DNA of 64,000 bases from Neisseria polysaccharea ATCC 43768 (lineage in GTDB: Bacteria > Pseudomonadota > Gammaproteobacteria > Burkholderiales > Neisseriaceae), in NCBI GenBank assembly GCA_000176735.1, contig ADBE01000112.1:85433-149432 (forward strand). The letters run 5' to 3'. The position numbers and the translations under genes are program-made. This document shows positions 30,769-42,733 of the stretch, in pieces; positions within the stretch are counted from its first letter, which is position 1; every line of letters starts with the position of its first letter. The notes beneath the pieces were generated by a model. That model was not told the origin of the DNA. It saw only the letters and a list, made by a program, of their open reading frames with translations, and did no database searches.

Positions 30769-30994
30769 AGCGGTTTTCCTTTGTGGCGGATTGGGCGGCG
30801 TGTAGGGATTTGTGCCGCAGGTAGAGGGCGAGTGCGCCGATTTGCCCGAACAGCGCGCCGAATGCGAAAAGGAAGGACGCGACGGCGAAGGCTTTGCTGC
30901 CGGTGGTCAGCAGATAAGCACCCAAGAGGACGAGCAGCATAAATGCCAGTGTGAACAGGGCAACAGACAACAGATAGATTTTTCGGCGGTTCAT
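30761..30994 (-). CDS. Small two-segment membrane protein, unknown
   Basis: 77 aa with two hydrophobic stretches (LLSVALFTLAFMLLVLLGAY and FAVASFLFAFGALFGQIGAL) linked by a short polar turn and a basic tail (YLRHKSLHAA). No family recognised. ATG 30994; overlaps rdgB by 8 bp. Confidence 0.75.
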   Translation of the reverse strand: MNRRKIYLLSVALFTLAFMLLVLLGAYLLTTGSKAFAVASFLFAFGALFGQIGALALYLRHKSLHAAQSATKENRYV

Positions 30995-31061
30995 GGCGTT
31001 CGGTCGGAAACGGTATGTTCGGATTATAGCCGATTAGGACGGCATTCCCTAGAGGCTGGAA

Positions 31062-31095
31062 AAATGCCGTCTGAAGAGGCCTTCAGACGGCATGG
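31062..31095 (-). terminator. ppa DUS-pair terminator
   Basis: ATGCCGTCTGAA 31064-31075 and TTCAGACGGCAT 31082-31093, with TTTTCC after the stem on the minus strand. Confidence 0.82.
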
Positions 31096-31106
31096 GAAGG
31101 CGGATG

Positions 31107-31640
31107 TTATGCCTGTTTGTTCCAGCGTTCGATGGATTCTTTGATGACTTTTTTTGCTTCTTCCACATCGCCCCAGGATTCGACTTTGGTCGTACCCGCT
31201 TTTTTCAGGTCTTTGTAGTGGTTGAAGTGGAACTCGATTTGTTTGATGAGCTGTTGCGGCAAATCGGACAAAGTTTTGTAGGCGTTGCCGTTGTTGCGGT
31301 CGTCGGCAGGGACGCAGACGATTTTGTCGTCTACTTCGCCGTCGTCAACGAATTTCATCACGCCGATAACGCGCGCTTCCAAGAATACGCCGGTTGCCAA
31401 AGGTTGTTCGGTAACGAGCAGCACGTCCAATTCGTCGCCGTCTTCGTCTAATGTTTGGGGAATAAAGCCGTAGTTGGTCGGTTTGGCGAAGATGGCGGGT
31501 TCGACGCGGTCGAGTTGGAATGCGGCGAGTTTGCGGTTCCACTCGATTTTGTGGTTGCTGCCGGCGGGGATTTCGTTGACAACGTTGATGATGCCGCCAT
31601 CCACGTCGCCCGGGGTCAGAATTTGGTTGAAGTCTGCCAT
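31107..31640 (-). CDS. ppa: Inorganic pyrophosphatase
   Basis: 177 aa family I soluble pyrophosphatase, hydrolysing PPi to drive biosynthesis. Metal-binding DEDGDELDVLLVTEQPLATG and VCVPADDRNNGNAYKTL are present. Monocistronic between two DUS pairs. Confidence 0.95.
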   Translation of the reverse strand: MADFNQILTPGDVDGGIINVVNEIPAGSNHKIEWNRKLAAFQLDRVEPAIFAKPTNYGFIPQTLDEDGDELDVLLVTEQPLATGVFLEARVIGVMKFVDDGEVDDKIVCVPADDRNNGNAYKTLSDLPQQLIKQIEFHFNHYKDLKKAGTTKVESWGDVEEAKKVIKESIERWNKQA

Positions 31641-31712
31641 TTGGTTTCCTTTGTTTCTGAGGATTTGAACGGCAGGAGTATAGCAAACAAAAAGTTTGAT
31701 GGAAACGCCGCC

Positions 31713-31757
31713 ATGCCGTCTGAAAAGGGTTCCGGATATTTTCAGACGGCATTTTTC
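31713..31757. repeat. Inverted DUS pair overlapping the nudB 3' end
   Basis: ATGCCGTCTGAA 31713-31724 and TTCAGACGGCAT 31741-31752 followed by T5 on the plus strand; the nudB stop lies at its edge. Confidence 0.82.
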
Positions 31758-32208
31758 AAAGCCTGCCCAAGCGTCTGCCTAATTCCAAAATCGCGCGCCT
31801 GTTGGACGGGGAAAATACTTTTCCCGCCGCTTCTTCCATATCGAACCAACCGTAGGAGACGTGTTCTTCGGGTTGCAGGGCGATGGGCGTATCACGCGGG
31901 ATTTCGGCAGAGAAGAGGTGTTCGCGGTTTTCAAACACGCCTTTTGGATAGCGGTGCCGCCAGTGGTGGTAGATTTCGTAAACCGTGCTGTCGTGCCAGT
32001 CTTGAAGCTGTCCTTCCGCCAGCAGTATGCCGGTTTCTTCCCAAACTTCGCGCCTTGCCGTTTGGGCAACGGTTTCCCCGGTTTCGAGGCTGCCGGTTAC
32101 CGACTGCCAAAATCCTTTCGGATGCGTGCGTTCGATGAGGAGGATACTGCCGTCCCCGTCATGGAGTACGACCAGTGCGGAGACGGGATATTTGAGCGGT
32201 TTTGCCAT
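31756..32208 (-). CDS. nudB: Nudix hydrolase, dihydroneopterin triphosphate diphosphatase type
   Basis: 150 aa with a full Nudix box (GSLETGETVAQTARREVWEE then TGI). Size, the SALVVLHDGDGSILLIER start and WQSVTGSLE match NudB, which acts in folate synthesis; substrate assignment is by similarity. The frame runs on upstream to 32469, but ATG 32208 with AAGGACATTG before it is clearly the start. Confidence 0.8.
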   Translation of the reverse strand: MAKPLKYPVSALVVLHDGDGSILLIERTHPKGFWQSVTGSLETGETVAQTARREVWEETGILLAEGQLQDWHDSTVYEIYHHWRHRYPKGVFENREHLFSAEIPRDTPIALQPEEHVSYGWFDMEEAAGKVFSPSNRRAILELGRRLGRL

Positions 32209-32550
32209 CAATGTCCTTTGGCGGTTTGATTGGGGATTCGGGCTTTTTGTTGTTTCCGTCGAAGATTGGGTTATACCGTTGCTGAAACCGGTCGGTACCT
32301 TTATCGGTGCAGGTTTCCCAATATATTTACACAGTTGTATTTTCCGTATCTTTATTGTTTCGGGCGAATCGTCAAATGCCCGACGTTGGGACGGATTATG
32401 AGAAATATCCGTCTGTTCCGTTTTGATAAGAATGAGGAAGCGATTATAGCAGCCTGCGACACCTGCCATAAATGCCGTCTGAACATTTGTTCCGATTCCG
32501 ATAAATATCCCTCTGTGTCAAAAAGATAGGGAGCGGTATCATCTTAAGGC
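32209..32550. other. Gap between nudB and tRNA-Pro
   Basis: About 340 bp. An open frame continues nudB upstream but without family similarity. One single DUS at about 32472. I see nothing else convincing. Confidence 0.5.
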
Positions 32551-32579
32551 TTGCCAAAGGGCACGGCTAAAATTATAAT
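32551..32579 (+). promoter_or_regulatory. tRNA-Pro promoter
   Basis: TTGCCA, 17-bp spacer, TATAAT; the -10 ends 17 bp before the tRNA 5' end. Confidence 0.82.
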
Positions 32580-32595
32580 TCGAGACTTATCGAGT

Positions 32596-32672
32596 CGGAG
32601 TGTGGCGCAGTCTGGTAGCGCACTTGCATGGGGTGCAAGGGGTCGAAGGTTCGAATCCTTTCACTCCGACCA
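32596..32672 (+). tRNA. tRNA-Pro (anticodon GGG)
   Basis: 77 nt cloverleaf with acceptor CGGAGTG/CACTCCG, anticodon stem CTTGC/GCAAG around loop ATGGGGT (anticodon GGG), T arm GGTTCGAATCC and encoded CCA. Reads proline CCC/CCU. Confidence 0.95.
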
Positions 32673-32679
32673 AAAATAT

Positions 32680-32715
32680 AAGGCAGCCGTTTTTGAAACG
32701 GCTGCTTTTTTGTCT
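32680..32715 (+). terminator. tRNA-Pro terminator
   Basis: Hairpin GGCAGCCGTTT / AAACGGCTGC around TTG followed by T6. Confidence 0.88.
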
Positions 32716-32888
32716 GTATAAAGAAAGGTCGTTTGAAACCGTATTTATTGTTTAAGACAACCTCTTAGCTCAAACTTTGAGAACCGCATGTGTGCGTTCC
32801 GCATACATGCTACTTGTTGAGTTTAGATTTCATATGGGCTATGGTTTGCTAGTTGCACAGGCTGTGCTTGTTAATACTTATTCACCAG

Positions 32889-33337
32889 CTATTTATACTC
32901 CACGGCATTAGGTAATAGTGGTGCTTTGCACTCGGTGCAATAATCTTTATTAAATGGAGAAATTCCTCTTGAATAAGTTAAATTATTGGCATCAATCTCA
33001 AATGATTTGCCATTAAATTTTTGAGAAGAATGGCAATATGGACATATGTCGGCAATCGGAATATAAATAATACAAAAAAGTAATCCAACAACCCAATATA
33101 TAGTAAATATAATAAAAAAAATATCTTTCTTTAAGAAATTATTGTTTGTAACAATTTCTTGGAGGGTTGCCGCACCAGATATACAGGCTACGGAAATAAA
33201 AAAATCTTAGGAATTAACATTCTTTTTTGAAATTTTTTCGCAATATACATTGCTTGTTCTTTGTCATCTAATTTTTTCATATCTCTTACTTCTTCCGTTC
33301 CAATCCGCCCGTGCCGCCCAATATCCCATTTCAACAT
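32889..33337 (-). pseudogene. Frameshifted membrane protein with two CxxC pairs
   Basis: AT-rich gene read on the minus strand. ATG 33337 starts MLKWDIGRHGRIGTEEV and runs to PKIFLFP and a stop. Adding one base to the T7 run (plus-strand A7 at 33198-33204) restores a frame of about 149 codons that continues FISVACISGAATLQEIV, a hydrophobic segment (FTIYWVVGLLFCIIYIPIA), then CPYCHSSQKF and CTECKAPLLPNAVEYK. The two CxxC pairs suggest a small zinc ribbon. No family recognised. It could be a real pseudogene or a slippage-prone gene in an OFF state. Confidence 0.7.
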
Positions 33338-33371
33338 ACCACCTATTTCCACATGTACAAACTTTCTTGAA

Positions 33372-33405
33372 ATGCCGTCTGAAGAGTTTTCAGACGGCAT
33401 TTTTT
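33372..33405. terminator. DUS-pair terminator between trkH and the frameshifted gene
   Basis: ATGCCGTCTGAA 33372-33383 and TTCAGACGGCAT 33389-33400, 5-nt loop, T6 on the plus strand; on the minus strand directly after the trkH stop. Confidence 0.85.
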
Positions 33406-34861
33406 ATTTCTTCCAGTAGGCGGGGGTGAAGAGGATGAAGACGGTGAAGATTTCCAGCCTGCCCAAGAGCATGGCGGTAACGCAGATCCATTTCTGTATT
33501 ACGTCCAAACCGGCGTAATTGCCGGCGGGCCCGACTTCGCCCAGTCCGGGTCCGGCGTTGGTAATGCAGGCGATGACGGCGGTGAAGGCGGTGGTAAATT
33601 CCATACCGCTCGCCATCAGCAGGAAGCTGAAGAGGACGACGGTCATAAAGTAGATGAAGATGAAGGACATAACGGTCAGCGCGAGGCGGTCGGGTATGGC
33701 CTTGCCGCTGATTTTGACGGTGCGGACGGCTTTGGGGTGTAGCAGCACCATCATTTCGCGCAGGCTGAATTTGAACAGGACGAGGGCTCGTATGGTTTTG
33801 ATGCCGCCGCCGGTCGAGCCGGAGTTGGCGAGGATGTTGGCGAGGAAAAACATCCATAGGGAAATCAGGAGCGGCCATTGTGCGAAGTCGGTGTTGGACA
33901 GCCCGTTTGCCAATCCGATGGAGACGAAGTTGAAGGCGGTGTAGCGCAGGGATTCTATGAAGCCGGCGTAATGGCCGGTGTGCCACAGGTATAGGGTGGC
34001 GGCAAGGATGCTGCCGGAGAGCAGCAGCAGCATCGTCCGGCATTCTTCGTCTTTCCAATAGGTTTTGAGGCTGCGGCTGTTGAGGGCGGCGAAATGGCTG
34101 GCAAAATTGATGCCGCCGAAAATGGTGAAAACGATGATGACTGCTTCGATGAGGGGGGAGTTGTAATAAGCTATGCTGGCATCGTGGGTGGAAAACCCGC
34201 CCAGCGAGAGGGTCGCCATTGCGTGACAGACGGCATCGAACCAGCCCATTCCGGCAAAATGCAGGCAGGCTGCCGCGAGGATGGTGATCAGGGTGTAGCC
34301 GAACCAGAGTTTTTTCGCCACTTGGGAAATGCGCGGCGACATTTTGCTTTCTTTATCCAAACCGGGGATTTCGGCTTTGAATAACTGCGTGCCGCCTACG
34401 CCGAGCATAGGCAGGATGGCGACGGCAAGGACGATGATGCCCATCCCGCCCAGCCAGTTGAGCATATGCCGCCAAAAGTTGACGGAGGGGGCGAGTCCGT
34501 CGACGTGGGGGATGACGGTCGCGCCGGTGGTGGTCAGTCCCGACATCGATTCAAAAAATGCGTCGGTAAAGCCCATATTCGGGAAATACAGGTACATCGG
34601 CATCGCAGCCATAGCGGCAAACGCCAGCCAAAGCATCAGGACGAGGGTGAAGCCGTCGCGCGGGCGCAGTTCGCGCCTGAATCGGAGGGTGGCGAGCCGG
34701 ACGATGCACGAGCCGGAAAGGGTAACGGTCGCGGTGGTGGCGAAGGCGGTGTACGCGCCGTCCGAAAAGGCGTAGGAGAGGGCGGCGGGTATCAGCAGGA
34801 TAAAGGAAAACAGCATACCCAGTCGGGAGAGGACGTGGGCGATGGGCAGGATTTTGTGCAT
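33404..34861 (-). CDS. trkH: Trk-type potassium uptake protein
   Basis: 485 aa membrane protein of the TrkH/KtrB family with the four pore-loop repeats; for example FFESMSGLTTTGATVIPHVD (first selectivity loop), ATLSLGGFSTHDASI, and GSTGGGIKTIRAL. It works with a cytosolic TrkA. The open frame extends upstream into apaH antisense space, but ATG 34861 (MHKILPIAHVLSRLG) is the family start; it lies 14 bp after apaH, so the two are probably co-transcribed. Confidence 0.92.
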   Translation of the reverse strand: MHKILPIAHVLSRLGMLFSFILLIPAALSYAFSDGAYTAFATTATVTLSGSCIVRLATLRFRRELRPRDGFTLVLMLWLAFAAMAAMPMYLYFPNMGFTDAFFESMSGLTTTGATVIPHVDGLAPSVNFWRHMLNWLGGMGIIVLAVAILPMLGVGGTQLFKAEIPGLDKESKMSPRISQVAKKLWFGYTLITILAAACLHFAGMGWFDAVCHAMATLSLGGFSTHDASIAYYNSPLIEAVIIVFTIFGGINFASHFAALNSRSLKTYWKDEECRTMLLLLSGSILAATLYLWHTGHYAGFIESLRYTAFNFVSIGLANGLSNTDFAQWPLLISLWMFFLANILANSGSTGGGIKTIRALVLFKFSLREMMVLLHPKAVRTVKISGKAIPDRLALTVMSFIFIYFMTVVLFSFLLMASGMEFTTAFTAVIACITNAGPGLGEVGPAGNYAGLDVIQKWICVTAMLLGRLEIFTVFILFTPAYWKK

Positions 34862-34875
34862 AGTGGGGCGGTCCG

Positions 34876-35706
34876 TTATTTTGCGAAGCTTTTCCAGTCT
34901 ATGCCGTTGGCGGCTTGGACTTGGGTAATTTCTTCCGTTTCGAGGTTGACGGCGGTCAGCTGTCCGCCCCACAGCGCGCCGGTGTCCAGCGAGATGACGT
35001 TGTCGGCATTCGTGTAGCCCAGCGAGGACCAGTGTCCGAAGATGATGGTGTGGTCGAGGTTTTGCCGGTCGGGGGCTTTGAACCACGGGCGCAGGTAAAG
35101 CGGCATTTTTTTCACTGTGGATTTGTAGTCGAAATCCAGTTCGTTTTTAAAGGTCAGGGCGCGCATCCGCGTGAAGGCGTTGACGATGAAGCGAAGGCGG
35201 GCATAGCCTTCCAAACCATCGTCCCACGCGGCCGGTTTGTTGCCGTACATTTTGGAGAAGAATTTGACGTATTTTTTGCCGCGCAGTTCGGCTTCGGCTT
35301 CTCCGGCGAGCGATTCGGCTTTGGCTATGCGCCATTGCGGCAGGATGCCGGCGTGTACCATCACGCGGCTGCCCTCGCGTATCAAAAGCGGTTGCGCGCG
35401 CAGCCAGTCGAGCATTTTTCTGCCGTCGGGGTGTTTGAGTATGGGTTCGATTGTGTCGCTGCGTTTGGGCGCGCCTTCGCCGCAGCCGACGGCGAGCAGG
35501 TGCAGGTCGTGGTTGCCGAGGACGATTTGCACGCTGTTTTCGTGCCGGATGCAGAATTGCAGCGTTTCGAGGGATTTTGGGCCGCGGTTGACGATGTCGC
35601 CCGTCAGCCAGAGGGTATCCGTGCCGTGGTTGAAACCGATTTTGCCGAGCAGTGAGGTCAGTTCGTCGAAGCAGCCTTGGATGTCGCCGATTGCGTAATG
35701 TGCCAT
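34876..35706 (-). CDS. apaH: Diadenosine tetraphosphatase (symmetrical)
   Basis: 276 aa metallophosphatase cleaving Ap4A to two ADP; also an RNA decapping enzyme in E. coli. Metal motifs GDIQGCFDELTSLL, GDIVNRGPKSLE and GNHDLHLLA follow one another in the N-terminal third, with HAGILPQW later. Upstream of trkH in the same direction. Confidence 0.95.
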   Translation of the reverse strand: MAHYAIGDIQGCFDELTSLLGKIGFNHGTDTLWLTGDIVNRGPKSLETLQFCIRHENSVQIVLGNHDLHLLAVGCGEGAPKRSDTIEPILKHPDGRKMLDWLRAQPLLIREGSRVMVHAGILPQWRIAKAESLAGEAEAELRGKKYVKFFSKMYGNKPAAWDDGLEGYARLRFIVNAFTRMRALTFKNELDFDYKSTVKKMPLYLRPWFKAPDRQNLDHTIIFGHWSSLGYTNADNVISLDTGALWGGQLTAVNLETEEITQVQAANGIDWKSFAK

Positions 35707-35782
35707 TGCGGGTGTTGTGAAGTGGGAAAGTGTTGCGGTTCAGACGGCACGGTTGGAAATCTTATGCCGTCCGAACGTGGAA

Positions 35783-36172
35783 TTATGCGTTCAAAACGAG
35801 GACGGCTTCGGCTTCGACCTGCACGCCTTTGGGCAGCGAGGCAACGCCGACGGCGGCGCGGGCGGGAAACGGTTCGGCGATAAATTCCGCCATCACTTCG
35901 TTGAAGACGGCGAAGTTGCCCAAGTCGGTCAGATAGGCGTTGAGTTTGACGATGTCGTCCAGCGAACCGCCTGCCGCTTCGGCGACGGCTTGCAGGTTTT
36001 TAAAGACCCGGCGGGCTTCGGCGCGGAAGTCGCCGTTGCCGACGACGGTCATCGTGGCGGGATCAAGGGGAATCTGACCGCTCATGTAAACGGTGTCGCC
36101 CGCGCGCACGGCTTGGCTGTACGCGCCGATGGCGGCGGGGGCTTTATCGGTGTGGATGATGGTTTTGGACAT
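35783..36172 (-). CDS. ridA: RidA-family reactive-intermediate deaminase
   Basis: 129 aa YjgF/YER057c/UK114 protein. Typical [20 protein letters not shown] start, GQIPLDP, and the C-terminal [20 protein letters not shown] with the carboxylate-binding Arg. Hydrolyses reactive enamines/imines released by PLP enzymes. The frame is open further upstream but ATG 36172 follows GAGGAATCCGAA and fits the family. Confidence 0.93.
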   Translation of the reverse strand: MSKTIIHTDKAPAAIGAYSQAVRAGDTVYMSGQIPLDPATMTVVGNGDFRAEARRVFKNLQAVAEAAGGSLDDIVKLNAYLTDLGNFAVFNEVMAEFIAEPFPARAAVGVASLPKGVQVEAEAVLVLNA

Positions 36173-36261
36173 TTCGGATTCCTCAAAAAATAGGGCGGCA
36201 GAAGCCGCAGCATTCGGGATTATCGTACAAAACCGCCGGCTTGTGTAGTTGCGGCGGCGGA

Positions 36262-36296
36262 AAACAAAACCGCCGAAAGGCTCGGCGGTTTGCGGA
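36262..36296 (-). terminator. nspA terminator
   Basis: Hairpin AACCGCCGA / TCGGCGGTT (36268-36290); on the minus strand followed by TTGTTTTCC. Confidence 0.82.
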
Positions 36297-36308
36297 ATAA
36301 CGCGTATA

Positions 36309-36836
36309 TCAGAATTTGACGCGTACGCCGGCGGACAGTTCGCCGGTACGGACGTTTTTGACGTTGTTGACTTTGCCGATGTAGTTGTAGCGGTAGCCGG
36401 CATCCAAATCGACATTGGGGGTAACGGCATAGCTTACGCCCGCCAATACGCCGAGACCGGTGGAGATTTGGCTGAAGCTGTCGCTGCCGCCCAAGTCGAC
36501 GGAGGCGCGGTTGAGGCTCAAGCGCGCGCCGAGATACGGTTTGACGGGCGATTGGGTGTCGAAGTCGTAAATGGCGGACGCGCCGATGCTGTAAAGTTTG
36601 AAATCGGTGGATGGAACTTGTTTATAGTTTTTGTAGCGCGTGTAATCGACGGCGAAGCGGAGGTCGTTGATGCGGTAGCCTGCGGAGATGCGCGGGCTGA
36701 AGCCTTTGGCAGAACCTAAAGAGCTTGAGGCTTTGGCGTGTGCGGCATCGGCTTGGACGTAAAAGCCGGATGCGCCTTCCGCCAGTGCGGCGGCCGGGAG
36801 GGCGAGGGCAATCAGTGCGGCAAGTGCTTTTTTCAT
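36309..36836 (-). CDS. nspA: Neisserial surface protein A
   Basis: 175 aa outer-membrane beta-barrel of eight strands. Signal peptide [19 protein letters not shown], mature start [17 protein letters not shown]-terminal VRVKF with the terminal Phe that outer-membrane insertion uses. NspA is a conserved Neisseria vaccine antigen and, in meningococci, a factor-H ligand. One loop reads [12 protein letters not shown]; allele type not assigned. Confidence 0.96.
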   Translation of the reverse strand: MKKALAALIALALPAAALAEGASGFYVQADAAHAKASSSLGSAKGFSPRISAGYRINDLRFAVDYTRYKNYKQVPSTDFKLYSIGASAIYDFDTQSPVKPYLGARLSLNRASVDLGGSDSFSQISTGLGVLAGVSYAVTPNVDLDAGYRYNYIGKVNNVKNVRTGELSAGVRVKF

Positions 36837-36897
36837 ATCTTAGTTCCTTTATGATCGGGAGAAAAATGGTTAAGAATCCGTTAAAGAATCCTATCGT

Positions 36898-36903
36898 ATT
36901 ATA
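36898..36903 (-). promoter_or_regulatory. nspA -10 element
   Basis: Minus-strand TATAAT about 62 bp before the nspA ATG in an AT-rich stretch; no good -35 at 17 bp. Confidence 0.55.
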
Positions 36904-37332
36904 CTGAAATTTTCTTTTTGCATTGTAATATTTTCAATGCCTCAAGATGCGGGACGGCGTACCTGGCATTGTCCCGCGCCCTGCCTTTAAACGGGGCGGC
37001 ATCACGCGGCGGATGGGCGGAACTTGCAAACGGTTTGGGAAAACCAGCAAAGGCGGGACGGTGTGGATGACGGAATTTGCGCGCGTGCAGGCATACGGTT
37101 TTTTGTGCACGGCGATGCCGTCTGAAACACCCGGCGAGGACGCGGCTGCCGCCGGCTTTTTTCACGGCGGCAAGGATAAGCTCCACATCTTCTGCACATC
37201 CCCGTACCGAAAACCACCGGTATCCGCCGCCTGCCGGTTCCATCCTTGTCGCCGCCGCCGTTGCCGCGCGTCATTTTTGAGAATGTCCGTTGTTGGAATT
37301 TGCCGTTTTTGAATCCTTGTATTTGTTAGCGC
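36904..37332. other. Gap between nspA and hemW
   Basis: About 430 bp of GC-rich sequence with overlapping open frames on both strands, none with a ribosome-binding site or a recognised family. One DUS at about 37115. I see no supported gene. Confidence 0.5.
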
Positions 37333-38508
37333 TTATAAAAAACACTGCAATAAATCGTTTAAAAACAATCGTCCACGTTCGGTCGGGCGGAATACGGCGG
37401 GGTTGGTTTCCAATAAACCTTTTTGCCTTGCCGTTTCGATTTGCGCCATGATTTTGGCACTCGGTACGCCCGTGCGCTCCTGCAACATCGCGGCGGGTAC
37501 GCCGTCGGTCAGGCGCAGGGCGTTCATCATGAACTCAAACGGCAAATCTTCGGCGGCGACGGTTTTGCGTTCGACGGCTTCGCTCGGTCGGTTTTGCATT
37601 AAGGCGAGGTAGTCGTTGGGGTGGCGGCGGCGGACGGTGCGCTCGATGCGGTCGGGATAGGAAATTTTGCCGTGCGCGCCCGCGCCTATGCCTAAATAAT
37701 CGCCGAACTGCCAGTAGTTCAAATTGTGGCGGCACTGCATGGCTGGTTTCGCAAAAGCCGATGTTTCGTAGTGGACAAAACCCGCGCTTTCCAGCGCGCC
37801 GTGTACCGCGTCTTCGATGTCGAGGGCGGCTTCGTCTTGCGGCAAACCTTTCGGCGGCGTATGACCGAACGGCGTGTTCGGTTCCATCGTCAGATGATAC
37901 GCGCTGATGTGGGTCGCGCCCGTAGCGATAGCGGTTTGTACGTCGTCCAATGCCGTCTGAACGGTTTGGTTCGGCAGGGCATACATCAAGTCGATATTGA
38001 CTTTATCAAATAATTTCAAGGCGGTATCGATAGCGGTTAAGGCTTCCTTGCCGTTGTGGACGCGCCCCAGCCTTGAGAGCATATCGTCGTTGAAACTCTG
38101 TACACCAATAGAAAGCCGCGTGATGCCTGCGTCTTTAAATCCTTGAAACTTCTCGATTTCAAATGTCCCCGGATTGGCTTCCAAGGTAATTTCCGCTTCC
38201 GGCTGCAAGCGCAACAGCGAACGCACGCCGCTCAATAAACGGTCAATCGATTCCGCCTGAAACAGGCTGGGCGTACCGCCGCCGAAAAAGATCGTTTCCA
38301 CCGGCCTGCCCCAAATATTGGGCAATTCGAGCTGCAAGTCGGTCAGCAGCGCGTCGATATAGGCGGCTTCGGGCAATCCGTTTTTCAGGCTGTGGGAATT
38401 AAAGTCGCAATACGGGCATTTTTTGATGCACCACGGGATGTGGATGTAAAGCGACAGGGGCGGCAGGGCGGTGAGTCGGGTGCGGTTTGGAAAGGAAATG
38501 GTGTGCAT
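37333..38508 (-). CDS. hemW: Radical SAM heme chaperone HemW (HemN-like)
   Basis: 391 aa. 4Fe-4S motif CIKKCPYC within LSLYIHIPWCIKKCPYCDFN; GGGTPSLF and LEANPGT follow, as in HemW/HemN. It lacks the longer N-terminal part of true coproporphyrinogen dehydrogenase HemN, so HemW (heme delivery) is the better call. ATG 38508 is preferred over a TTG at 38532. Two DUS occur at or near its ends. Confidence 0.88.
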   Translation of the reverse strand: MHTISFPNRTRLTALPPLSLYIHIPWCIKKCPYCDFNSHSLKNGLPEAAYIDALLTDLQLELPNIWGRPVETIFFGGGTPSLFQAESIDRLLSGVRSLLRLQPEAEITLEANPGTFEIEKFQGFKDAGITRLSIGVQSFNDDMLSRLGRVHNGKEALTAIDTALKLFDKVNIDLMYALPNQTVQTALDDVQTAIATGATHISAYHLTMEPNTPFGHTPPKGLPQDEAALDIEDAVHGALESAGFVHYETSAFAKPAMQCRHNLNYWQFGDYLGIGAGAHGKISYPDRIERTVRRRHPNDYLALMQNRPSEAVERKTVAAEDLPFEFMMNALRLTDGVPAAMLQERTGVPSAKIMAQIETARQKGLLETNPAVFRPTERGRLFLNDLLQCFL

Positions 38509-38531
38509 GGTGTGGTTCGGAAAAGTGGACA

Positions 38532-38560
38532 ATGCCGTCTGAAGGCGGTTCAGACGGCAT
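38532..38560 (-). repeat. Inverted DUS pair between ligA and hemW
   Basis: ATGCCGTCTGAA 38532-38543 and TTCAGACGGCAT 38549-38560 with 5-nt loop, 5 bp after the ligA stop. Confidence 0.85.
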
Positions 38561-38564
38561 AGGT

Positions 38565-41157
<2,593 letters not shown>

Positions 41158-41240
41158 ATGATAGGTTGAAAACAGCTGAATTTTACCCGAAAAAAAGCGG
41201 ATATGCCGTAACGACATATCCGCTTTGATTGCATTCGATT

Positions 41241-42527
41241 TTAGGAGAACAGGCGCAGGGCGGTTTTGCCGCCCGGTTCGATACCGACTTTGAGCATCTC
41301 GGACTGACGCGCCAATACATAAGTGCGTACGTCTTTGAGCCATTGGGTAGATACTTCTTCCATTTTGTCGTTAACCAAATTGAGGTTCAGTTGGCCAGAC
41401 AGTCGGACTGCCAAATCCATAAAGAGGTCGTCGAAGGTTTTTTCGCCTGCCGGAGAGTGCGGGATATCGAGCAGCATACTGAAGCCTTTATAGGATTGGT
41501 TGTCCAAAAGGGCGTTGGTAAACGGCTCGTTGTTGAGCGAGCAGATGGAGAACATGGTCGAACCGGACGTGTCGGTATAGTGGAACGCGCCGTCGTCTTC
41601 CAAAACGAAACCCACGCCCGTTACGGCGGAACGCAGTTCTACGCCGCTGATGCTGGTCGGGGAAACCAAATGGATGGCGATGGTCTGGTCGACGCGCGCG
41701 CAGAATGCGTCCAGTGCAGAAGCCACTTCGATAAAGGCGGCAAGGTCGGTATGCAGCGTCTGACCGCCCATGCTTTGTGCGAATGCGTCCACCTGGCGGT
41801 TGAATGCGGAGAGTTCTTCCTGCGAGGCAAGTCCGTTGCGGCTGACTGCCTGAATACCCACGATAAATGCCTGATAGCGGATGCCCGGGATGGGTTCGGC
41901 AATCTGGAAATGGTCGTCCATGGTGCAGCCGACAATCTGGTAGCGGCAGCGGTTGGAAAGGCGCGGCAGTGCGTGCAGTTCTTTGGCTTCGGTCAGCGCG
42001 ATATAGGAGATGAAGTCGAAGCGCACGTCAAACCATGGCAGCTCGACCTTCGACAGCTCTTTGAGCGTAATCAGCGGTTTTGTCGGCGTTTGCGGAACGG
42101 GAACGGGTTTTGCCGGCGCGTCGGCAGGTTTCGGTGCGGAATGTCCGGTTTGGGGTTCGGGAACGGTGTGGGCGGAGTTGCCGATAATGCCGCTTTCTTC
42201 TAAGGCGGTTTCGATTTCGGTTTTGAACGGGGAGGCTTTTGCCTGTTTCTGCTTGGCGATGTAGACGGCATCCTGTTCTTGCAGGTTGCGCATGGCGGGG
42301 TCTTGGGGTTTTGCCGTTTTTTTGACCGCCGGTTGGGGTTTCGGCATCATGACTGACCCGCCGGACGGTTTGCCGTCGCGGACATGGCTGGTTTTGCTGT
42401 TGAGCAGGGCATCTTTGTCGGAGTGTCCGAACTGGTCGCGCACTTTTTTGCGGTATTGGTTTTCCTGATACATATTGTAGGCGACAACGGCGAGGACGGC
42501 GGCGAGGAACAGTACGATGTAAATCAT
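41241..42527 (-). CDS. zipA: Cell division protein ZipA
   Basis: 428 aa. N-terminal membrane anchor (MIYIVLFLAAVLAVVAY), a Pro/Lys-rich linker (QPAVKKTAKPQDPAM, PVPVPQTPTKP) and a C-terminal FtsZ-binding domain of about 140 aa. Tethers FtsZ at the septum. ATG 42527 is preferred over an in-frame GTG at 42536. Confidence 0.88.
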   Translation of the reverse strand: MIYIVLFLAAVLAVVAYNMYQENQYRKKVRDQFGHSDKDALLNSKTSHVRDGKPSGGSVMMPKPQPAVKKTAKPQDPAMRNLQEQDAVYIAKQKQAKASPFKTEIETALEESGIIGNSAHTVPEPQTGHSAPKPADAPAKPVPVPQTPTKPLITLKELSKVELPWFDVRFDFISYIALTEAKELHALPRLSNRCRYQIVGCTMDDHFQIAEPIPGIRYQAFIVGIQAVSRNGLASQEELSAFNRQVDAFAQSMGGQTLHTDLAAFIEVASALDAFCARVDQTIAIHLVSPTSISGVELRSAVTGVGFVLEDDGAFHYTDTSGSTMFSICSLNNEPFTNALLDNQSYKGFSMLLDIPHSPAGEKTFDDLFMDLAVRLSGQLNLNLVNDKMEEVSTQWLKDVRTYVLARQSEMLKVGIEPGGKTALRLFS

Positions 42528-42697
42528 GGCAATCACTTTAAATTTCGGGATGCAGGATGCGCGAAGTGCGGGTACTGCGGTTAAATCGGGCTTGCGTTTC
42601 CGGCAGTCTGATGGAACGGCCGGTTATAACGTTTGAATTATAACGAAAATTGCAGGGTCTGACAGCAGTGTGTCGAAATAAGCGGAAATTTTCCGAA

Positions 42698-42733
42698 ATG
42701 CCGTCTGAAATCTGTGGTTTTCAGACGGCATTT
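42698..42733 (-). repeat. Inverted DUS pair at the ampD 3' end
   Basis: ATGCCGTCTGAA 42698-42709 and TTCAGACGGCAT 42720-42731; the second arm overlaps the ampD stop, so the last AmpD residues (NAV) are DUS-encoded. Confidence 0.85.

Noticed and set aside
32715..32888. A small RNA or gene after the tRNA-Pro terminator
   Set aside because: AT-rich with a weak palindrome near 32790 (GCATGTGTGCGTTCCGCATACATGC) but no promoter or frame that holds up.
36904..37332. Open frames of 90-120 codons on both strands between nspA and hemW
   Set aside because: No ribosome-binding sites, no family, composition typical of GC-rich shadow frames.
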